DNA of 10,539 bases, taken from Anaerolineae bacterium (lineage in GTDB: Bacteria > Chloroflexota > Anaerolineae > B4-G1 > SLSP01). The DNA lies in assembly GCA_016927095.1 (NCBI GenBank), contig JAFGNI010000016.1:1-10539 (forward strand). Reading direction: 5' to 3'. The position numbers and the translations under genes are program-made. The notes below the pieces were generated by a model. The model did no database searches. It was not told the origin of the DNA and worked only from the letters and a program-made list of their open reading frames with translations. This document shows positions 6,166 to 10,539 of this stretch, in pieces (the stretch's first letter is position 1; each line of letters begins with the position of its first letter).

Positions 6166-7032
6166 CTAGGGGAGCCACGAAGCGATATACAGAGCCTGAC
6201 TGCCGTCTACGACTCTCTCAGGTAGGTCCTCCCTGACCCATCGCCCGGAGAGGCCAAGCTCCTCGGCGGTGAGCGCCCAGTGACACATTGCGATCCCCAT
6301 GTCAATCCGCTGCATATCGGCAACACCCACAATGGCGTTGCGTCGCCGGTAGCGCCGTGAACGCTCCAGGTAGAGCCGCCAGATACCGTCGGCCTTGAGA
6401 ACGCGCCAGGGCTGTTTGTTGGAGGCCGAGGGACCTTGCCGCACCATCTCCAAGACCTCACCATAGGCCCCCGCCACTTCCCGCGTCAGAGGCACACCCA
6501 GCTTACCCTCAAAGAAAAGCCGATCCCACGTCAGACGTCGATCCGCCATCGCACCACGCCGGATCAGCGTATCCAGCCCACGGGGCCGGTCGGCAATCAC
6601 GCCGGTGGCTACTACGGCTGGCAGGCTCTCACCCGCCTGTAGCCTCATGGCGCGCGCGAACCGGCTCCTGGTGAAGGTGCCCCCCAACCAGACAGTGCCC
6701 AGGCCAAGGCTGGTAGCGTAGAGGACCACCTGCTCCACGACGTAGCCGAAGTCTTCCAAGGCCATCGAGCGTGTGGCCTCGACCGCACCCACCACATATC
6801 CTGTGGCGCCGCGGATAAAGCCATAGGTACCAAGGCCCTGGAGGGCCGCCTGATCATCTTCGGTGGCGGCGATGAGCGCCAAGCGCACAGTCGCCCCGAA
6901 TGGCCCCGTGGCATGGGTCACCATGAATGCGCTCAACGCGTCGCGAGTCTCGCCTGGAATCGGTGTGCCCGCGTAACTCCGACACGAGTACCGCTGCTCG
7001 ACCAACTCCCTGACAGATCTATCCTCAAGCAC
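6166..7032 (-). CDS. nitroreductase-like flavoprotein, double-length
   Basis: 288-residue cytosolic protein of the nitroreductase fold, probably an FMN oxidoreductase using NAD(P)H. The N-terminal RYSCRSY (14-20) matches the RxSxRxF flavin-phosphate motif that opens the family. The partner motif PSASNKQPWR (201-210), normally some 25 residues later, appears here only after position 200. In between are FGYVVEQVVLYATSLGLGTVWLGG (95-118), the usual central helix, and TGVIADRPR (143-151). This order, with a second nitroreductase-like half, fits the 'putative TM nitroreductase' family (PF14512-like), in which I recall one chain mimicking the usual homodimer. The start is GTG, supported by AGGGAGGG just upstream (about 7036-7044). 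The gene lies 107 bp downstream of the sialidase-like gene, with operator-like repeats between, so it probably has its own control. Confidence 0.82.
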   Translation of the reverse strand: MLEDRSVRELVEQRYSCRSYAGTPIPGETRDALSAFMVTHATGPFGATVRLALIAATEDDQAALQGLGTYGFIRGATGYVVGAVEATRSMALEDFGYVVEQVVLYATSLGLGTVWLGGTFTRSRFARAMRLQAGESLPAVVATGVIADRPRGLDTLIRRGAMADRRLTWDRLFFEGKLGVPLTREVAGAYGEVLEMVRQGPSASNKQPWRVLKADGIWRLYLERSRRYRRRNAIVGVADMQRIDMGIAMCHWALTAEELGLSGRWVREDLPERVVDGSQALYIASWLP

Positions 7033-7050
7033 TGCACCCTCCCTGCAAGA

Positions 7051-7078
7051 CCTCTATTGGAACGTTCGAACCTGCCAA
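7051..7078 (-). promoter_or_regulatory. possible promoter of the nitroreductase gene
   Basis: On the minus strand TTGGCA (7078-7073), 16-bp spacer, TAGAGG (7056-7051). The -35 matches consensus at five of six bases but the -10 is weak (three of six). The predicted leader would be only about 12 nt, barely containing the ribosome site. Its main support is that one AACGTTCGAAC repeat falls exactly in the spacer and the other just upstream of the -35. Confidence 0.35.
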
Positions 7079-7095
7079 ATCTATAACGTTTGAAC
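7061..7095. repeat. two 11-bp operator-like repeats before the nitroreductase gene
   Basis: AACGTTCGAAC (7061-7071) and AACGTTTGAAC (7085-7095) differ at one base and are 24 bp apart start to start, somewhat over two helical turns. Each contains overlapping dyads (AACGTT and GTTCGAAC in the first copy). The placement immediately upstream of the gene suggests a dimeric regulator such as a TetR- or MarR-type protein; no such regulator is encoded in the window. Confidence 0.5.
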
Positions 7096-7139
7096 GCCTC
7101 AACGTGCCGGCTGTTCAACGCTTTCTCCCTGCCGTATCG

Positions 7140-8441
7140 TCAGTACACCAGCCGGCGGAAATCTCGCACCGTATGGAAGGTGATCAGGTTCCCATCGTGA
7201 GCGCTGTGGGCCCTTACATCGCCGGACCGGCTGAGGATCTGGAGATCGTCGCCAGCGATGGCCATACTGGCGTAGTGCCGTGAGGCATGCTCCGCGGGAC
7301 CGGTGGCCACGAGGCCACCAAAGCACCAGTCGATCATGTTCTTGGAGAAGTGCAGCTGCAGTCGTTGCCGCTCGTTGTTCGGCAGATTGAACCGGTCCGG
7401 TGTAAGGCGCTCAGGACGCATCATGCTGTCCACAGCCTGCGTACTGAGCAGCCAGAACAGCCGCGTTACGGCATCGTAGAGAACGTGGAACTTCATCTGC
7501 CCCCCTGGGCAAGGCACATAGAGTATGTGCTTGCCCGAGGGCGCAGTCTCCAGCATCGTCGTCATGCGCCCGGTTCCCGGCACATCCCCCTGCTCCACGA
7601 CCTTCGCGACACAGGCATAGCCCGTGCCGCCGGTATGCGCTCGCATCCACAGATGCAGGGTCTTGCCGGTCGCGTCGTACCAGAGATGGTCAGGATGGGT
7701 GAACTGCACGACGTTCGTCTCTAGCCAACCGATGGGCGCGCAGTTCCTACCCGGCGCCACGTTGCTCCCCGCGGGATAGGGGCAGTTCCAGAAGGGAACG
7801 CCGAAGTAGTCGATAGCAGGGTTGCTTTCGACACCGGGTATGACATCACGGAACTTGAGCTCTGAGGCGAACGTCCACGCCGAAGGCGCTCGCAGGTCGG
7901 CTGCCACAGGCGCGCGCATGAGCACGGGTGCCAACTCACCAACATACCAGGTCTGGATCTGCTGACTCACACGCCGCTCCATCACGAGGTAGACACAGCC
8001 GTTAGCGTAGTGCACGTTGCAGGGGGCCTGGTGCCAGATCTGGCCATGTGTGAGTCGTGACGGCAGGGACCACGTCTCGCCCTGGTCATCCGAGCGGATG
8101 ATGGTCAGATCGCGCGCATGGCCCAGCACGTACAGGGCGCCGCCAGCGACAAGGGGCCGGGCGTGCATAAATGGGAAGGTTGCCCGGAAGTCCCACGTCC
8201 TACCTCGGTCATCAGAGGTGTAGATGCGGCCTTGCCAGAAGCGTTGCGCTTCGGGTATCTCAGCCGTCTCGCCGACCAGGTCCACCACACCCGGGCCACC
8301 CCAGTCCGTTGTGGCGACCAGCCGCCCACCGGGCAGACGGGCAAGTCCCGGGCTGTAGCAGAAGATGCGATCTGGATCGGGCGACTCGCAGACCGTCACA
8401 TAGTCATCGGCCAACGGTGTTACCGGGTGTGCGTTGACCAC
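7140..8441 (-). CDS. sialidase-like Asp-box beta-propeller protein
   Basis: 433-residue protein with a sialidase/neuraminidase-type propeller. Two clear Asp boxes (S-x-D-x-G-x-x-W) are SDDRGRTW (76-83) and SDDQGETW (117-124). The N-terminal YSPGLARLPGGRLVATTD (about 29-46) is the usual first blade of bacterial sialidase-like proteins. Asp boxes are structural turns, not catalytic, and I could not place the arginine triad or Tyr/Glu pair of GH33, so enzymatic sialidase activity is not shown. There is no signal peptide or membrane span, unlike most secreted sialidases. The frame opens with GTG at 8447, but AAAGGAG (8449-8455) lies one base from it; the in-frame GTG at 8441 has a proper 7-nt spacing and is preferred (TTG at 8444 is also possible). 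It follows the aldolase gene by 18 bp, so the two are very probably co-transcribed. Confidence 0.8.
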   Translation of the reverse strand: MVNAHPVTPLADDYVTVCESPDPDRIFCYSPGLARLPGGRLVATTDWGGPGVVDLVGETAEIPEAQRFWQGRIYTSDDRGRTWDFRATFPFMHARPLVAGGALYVLGHARDLTIIRSDDQGETWSLPSRLTHGQIWHQAPCNVHYANGCVYLVMERRVSQQIQTWYVGELAPVLMRAPVAADLRAPSAWTFASELKFRDVIPGVESNPAIDYFGVPFWNCPYPAGSNVAPGRNCAPIGWLETNVVQFTHPDHLWYDATGKTLHLWMRAHTGGTGYACVAKVVEQGDVPGTGRMTTMLETAPSGKHILYVPCPGGQMKFHVLYDAVTRLFWLLSTQAVDSMMRPERLTPDRFNLPNNERQRLQLHFSKNMIDWCFGGLVATGPAEHASRHYASMAIAGDDLQILSRSGDVRAHSAHDGNLITFHTVRDFRRLVY

Positions 8442-8448
8442 CAACACG

Positions 8449-8455
8449 CTCCTTT
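8449..8455 (-). promoter_or_regulatory. ribosome site that decides the sialidase-like start
   Basis: AAAGGAG on the minus strand, in the 18-bp gap after the aldolase stop. Only one base separates it from the outermost GTG (8447), four from TTG (8444) and seven from GTG (8441); the last is the normal distance and sets the start used here. Confidence 0.6.
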
Positions 8456-8459
8456 AGCG

Positions 8460-9377
8460 TTATCTAGCATAGGTCTCCCCGTATTCCGCGGTCAGCTGTC
8501 GCAGTTGCACTACCTCCCGGCGAAAGCTATCGATGAGGTCAGATGCAGGCCGCGTGCGCGTGTGCAGCGCCAACGGCAACCCCTCAAGTTGGAGATGGTA
8601 CTTCGCACAGACCGGGTAGGCCCGCGCCTCGATCGCCGAACTGACACCCAGGAAGGCTTGAAGCCGTCGCGCGGCTGCAGTGTCGCGGTGCCAGTGACGG
8701 CAGAGCCAGACATAGAGCTGCGAATGGAAGTTGCCCATGACGCCGCTATAGCCTGCAGCACCGGCTTCCAGGGATCGCAGTAACGTAGCCGCATTGGCGT
8801 TGAACAGCTTGATAGGGCCCGCCACGGCGAGCTTAGCCTCGATCTGACCTAGGTCACAGCAGGTATCTTTCAGGAAGATGAACCGGCCCGTAGCCGCGCA
8901 CCAAGCCAGAAGGTCGGGGTTCAGCAGGCGTTTGTAGGGATGGGGACACTCATAAAATCCCAACGCCACGTCCGCAGGCATCGCGGTCAGAAAACGCTCG
9001 ACGTTTCGCTTCCATATCTCGTCGGACTCGCCCTCACGAGCAAAACGATTGGTGACGAGCACGACGGCGTCGACCCCGGTCTCCGCGATCTGCGTGACCT
9101 CGTCGATCTGCGCCGTCAGCTTGTCGGAGATGTGCCCCGATGCAATCACGCCGACCCGTCCGGCGACCAACTCCACCACCTTGCGTGCCAGACTCACACG
9201 CTCCGCAAGATTCAGGTGGAACATCTCGCTGCTTTGGCAGACGGCGAAGAGACCCGCAACGCCGCGCACGGAGTACCAATCCACCATCGCTGCAAGCGCC
9301 GAATCGTCTAGCCGGTCATCTGCCGTGAACGGTGTGATCATCGTAGGCCAGACGCCATTGGAAATCGTCGGTACCAT
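8460..9377 (-). CDS. DapA/NanA-family aldolase (class I, Schiff-base lyase)
   Basis: 305-residue TIM-barrel protein of the dihydrodipicolinate synthase / N-acetylneuraminate lyase superfamily, close to the usual 290-310 residues. NGVWPTMITPFTADDRLD (7-24) is the family's opening strand. The Schiff-base lysine should be Lys170 in FIFLKDTC (167-173), and the general acid/base tyrosine Tyr142 in GFYECPHP (140-147), matching the Y-x-x-P and K motifs. The GTTGE loop that binds the pyruvate carboxylate is altered to CQSSE (47-51). FNANAATLLRSLEAGAAGYSGVMGN (192-216) is the expected C-terminal barrel segment. With a sialidase-like partner just downstream, cleavage of a sialic-acid-like or other 2-keto-3-deoxy sugar acid is plausible, but diaminopimelate synthesis is not, given the context. 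The ATG is preceded by GGGAG...GAG. It has its own promoter at 9418-9446. Confidence 0.88.
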   Translation of the reverse strand: MVPTISNGVWPTMITPFTADDRLDDSALAAMVDWYSVRGVAGLFAVCQSSEMFHLNLAERVSLARKVVELVAGRVGVIASGHISDKLTAQIDEVTQIAETGVDAVVLVTNRFAREGESDEIWKRNVERFLTAMPADVALGFYECPHPYKRLLNPDLLAWCAATGRFIFLKDTCCDLGQIEAKLAVAGPIKLFNANAATLLRSLEAGAAGYSGVMGNFHSQLYVWLCRHWHRDTAAARRLQAFLGVSSAIEARAYPVCAKYHLQLEGLPLALHTRTRPASDLIDSFRREVVQLRQLTAEYGETYAR

Positions 9378-9417
9378 GCTCAGCTCCCAGGTGTATCTTT
9401 GCTATGGATCGCCCATC

Positions 9418-9446
9418 ACCATACCACCGATTCCGACCGATGTCCA
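9418..9446 (-). promoter_or_regulatory. promoter of the aldolase/sialidase-like operon
   Basis: Minus strand TGGACA (9446-9441), 17-bp spacer, TATGGT (9423-9418), with a TGG just before the -10 (extended -10). -35 matches five of six consensus bases, -10 four of six. Transcription would start near 9411, giving a leader of about 34 nt before the ATG at 9377. Confidence 0.6.
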
Positions 9447-9501
9447 CGTGAAGGGGAAAAAACGAACAGCCCCTCGGTGCCATCGCCGAGTAGGCTAATG
9501 C

Positions 9502-9529
9502 TTGACAACAGTGCCTATGTGGCTAGCAT
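9502..9529 (+). promoter_or_regulatory. near-consensus promoter for the GNAT gene
   Basis: TTGACA (9502-9507, perfect -35), 16-bp spacer, TAGCAT (9524-9529). Transcription from about 9536 leaves a leader of about 110 nt to the ATG at 9648. It faces away from the aldolase promoter 55 bp to the left. Between them lies a small dyad CTCGG...CCGAG (about 9474-9491) of unknown meaning. Confidence 0.65.
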
Positions 9530-9647
9530 GGCCCGGGCTGCAAGCCGAGACCAAGCAAGGCGCCCTGGGCCCGAAGGGACGGCGCGGCGTCCGTCTGGAA
9601 GCGGAGTGTTCATTGTGTACCGATACCACATCCTTGGAGCAAGCACC

Positions 9648-10439
9648 ATGTACGAGCTATCGCCCTCCCAGCAGCACCGCATCGAGCCACTCCTCAGCCG
9701 AGAGACACCCGGCTACCTCTTCGCAAGAGCTCTCCTTGAGCGCAACCACCAGGGCCGCGTTCTTGCCGACGATGTAGTGGAGCCAGCAACCATTCTCGTC
9801 GCTCTGGCCTGCGGGTTCAACTACCTGGCCGGACGGGCTGATGATCTTGGCACTCTACAAGCGATGAAGTCATGGATCACCCGACACCTCGCATCTGATG
9901 ACGGCTATTTGCTGCTCTTCCCGACCTCTCTCGCTTGGGAAGAGCAACTGCCAGTCTTGTTCTCAGACGCAGCCGAACTGATCCAAGCAGGCCGCATCGA
10001 GTACAGCTTTGACGAGGTGGCGTACGCGCGGCGCCACCTCGGGTGGCGAAAGGCACTGCCGGAAGGCTATGTCGTCCGCCGTTACGACCGGGTCTTGGCT
10101 GAGGGGCAGGCTCTCGCTGAGTTCTGGGGCAGCATCGACGCTTTCCTCAGGCATGGCTTCGGCTTCGCGGTGACGCAAGGCGACGAAGTGGTAAGCCGCT
10201 GCCATACCGTCCTCGTTGGCGCGAAGATGGCTGAGATCAGCATCTCGACCGCCGAACCCTATCGCCGCCGGGGATTCGCGACACGGGCCGCCTGCGCCTT
10301 CATCGATCACTGCCTGGCGATAGGCGTGACCCCCGCCTGGTCGTGCTGGGACAACAACACAGCATCTCAGTACCTGGCCGAACATTTGGGCTTTGTCCAG
10401 GAGAACGTGACCCGAGCCTACGTCGTCCGTCTCGTCTGA
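9648..10439 (+). CDS. GNAT-family N-acetyltransferase
   Basis: 263-residue two-part protein resembling the 'GNAT acetyltransferase' family of about 265 residues (PF12746-like, YkwB-type in Bacillus). The N-terminal half (1-130) is a variable helical/beta domain; the C-terminal half carries the acetyl-CoA fold: AEISISTAEPYRRRGFATRAACAFI (195-219), in which the Q/RxxGxG/A loop is RRRGFAT, followed by helix alpha-3, and the terminal CWDNNTASQYLAEHLGF (233-249), where an Asn and the helix after it contact the cofactor. It should transfer an acetyl group from acetyl-CoA to an amine; the acceptor is unknown. The frame is open back to 9399 but a promoter at 9502-9529 lies inside that extension, so it cannot all be coding. 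The ATG at 9648 matches where family members begin, with only a weak TTGGAG site; GTG at 9615 after GCGGAG is an alternative. Confidence 0.85.
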   Translation: MYELSPSQQHRIEPLLSRETPGYLFARALLERNHQGRVLADDVVEPATILVALACGFNYLAGRADDLGTLQAMKSWITRHLASDDGYLLLFPTSLAWEEQLPVLFSDAAELIQAGRIEYSFDEVAYARRHLGWRKALPEGYVVRRYDRVLAEGQALAEFWGSIDAFLRHGFGFAVTQGDEVVSRCHTVLVGAKMAEISISTAEPYRRRGFATRAACAFIDHCLAIGVTPAWSCWDNNTASQYLAEHLGFVQENVTRAYVVRLV

Positions 10440-10447
10440 GAGCTAAG

Positions 10448-10476
10448 CTGGCCAACGGCCTGGGAAATGCTAGACT
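10448..10476 (+). promoter_or_regulatory. promoter of the gene running off the right edge
   Basis: CTGGCC (10448-10453, poor -35), 17-bp spacer, TAGACT (10471-10476) preceded by TGC, the same extended -10 TGCTAGACT as at 718-726. The strong extended -10 may compensate for the weak -35. The predicted leader is about 38 nt. Confidence 0.45.
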
Positions 10477-10519
10477 TACCACGACGGTGAGGCCCAACTC
10501 CCACCACAAGGAGGACGCG

Positions 10520-10539
10520 ATGGACAAGCAGACGACGCG
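10520..10539 (+). CDS. start of a further gene, cut by the window edge
   Basis: ATG at 10520 follows a full AAGGAGG site (10508-10514) at a 5-nt spacing, 80 bp after the GNAT stop and after a promoter-like element. Only six codons are visible (MDKQTT), so no product can be named. The ribosome site is nearly as strong as that of the methyltransferase gene. Confidence 0.6.

Noticed and set aside
5380..6225. 281-residue plus-strand frame overlapping the membrane protein and its terminator
   Set aside because: Out-of-frame shadow with Arg/His/Pro-rich composition; the real frame shows clear membrane spans and a ribosome site.
7106..7156. 8-bp inverted repeat GCCGGCTG/CAGCCGGC across the sialidase-like stop codon
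   Set aside because: The 35-nt loop and location partly inside coding sequence make it a weak terminator candidate; such short GC-rich repeats are expected by chance.
8118..8783. 221-residue plus-strand frame opposite the sialidase-like and aldolase genes
   Set aside because: Antisense to two genes with strong motifs; no promoter, ribosome site or domain.
9399..9647. 83-residue N-terminal extension of the GNAT protein
   Set aside because: It contains a near-consensus promoter (9502-9529), starts opposite the aldolase leader and is not part of the family's normal length.
1..10539. CRISPR array, tRNA/rRNA, insertion sequence, phage or defence genes
   Set aside because: I saw no regularly spaced repeats, cloverleaf-like sequence, transposase or integrase motifs, or known defence domains on either strand.

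Overview
The window is 10.5 kb of moderately high-GC (about 60% by eye) bacterial chromosome, densely packed with ordinary-looking genes. It holds ten complete protein-coding genes and the first codons of an eleventh. I see no tRNA, rRNA, CRISPR array, transposase or phage gene. Strong AAGGAGG-type ribosome sites, frequent GTG starts, sigma-70-like promoters with TAGACT/TAGCAT -10 boxes, and an ECF sigma / zinc anti-sigma pair would fit an uncultured Chloroflexota or similar high-GC bacterium. That placement is a weak inference, because there is no phylogenetic marker here.

Left part (1-3493, all + strand): a small DUF6174-type lipoprotein ending in a hairpin terminator; a class I SAM-dependent methyltransferase with its own promoter and a 15-bp dyad touching its Shine-Dalgarno; then a tight two-gene unit of a stand-alone pyruvate-kinase C-terminal-like protein and a phosphomannose-isomerase-like double cupin.

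Middle (3494-6079, + strand): an intergenic region with a long hairpin and a competing alternative fold, followed by a three-gene operon: ECF sigma factor, membrane-anchored zinc-binding anti-sigma factor (ATGA overlap) and a polytopic membrane protein. This looks like a self-contained envelope or stress signalling module.

Right part: a GC-rich hairpin separates this operon from convergent genes on the - strand. In transcription order these are a DapA/NanA-family aldolase (9377-8460), a cytosolic Asp-box sialidase-like beta-propeller (8441-7140) only 18 bp downstream, and a double-length nitroreductase-like protein (7032-6166) with two 11-bp operator-like repeats in front. The aldolase promoter fires divergently from a near-consensus promoter for a GNAT acetyltransferase (9648-10439). 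The window ends a few codons into another + strand gene with its own promoter and ribosome site.

No clearly new defence, mobile or biosynthetic system is visible. The most promising leads are the PK_C-like/cupin pair, the aldolase/sialidase-like pair, the alternative-fold leader before the sigma operon, and the repeat-flanked nitroreductase promoter.
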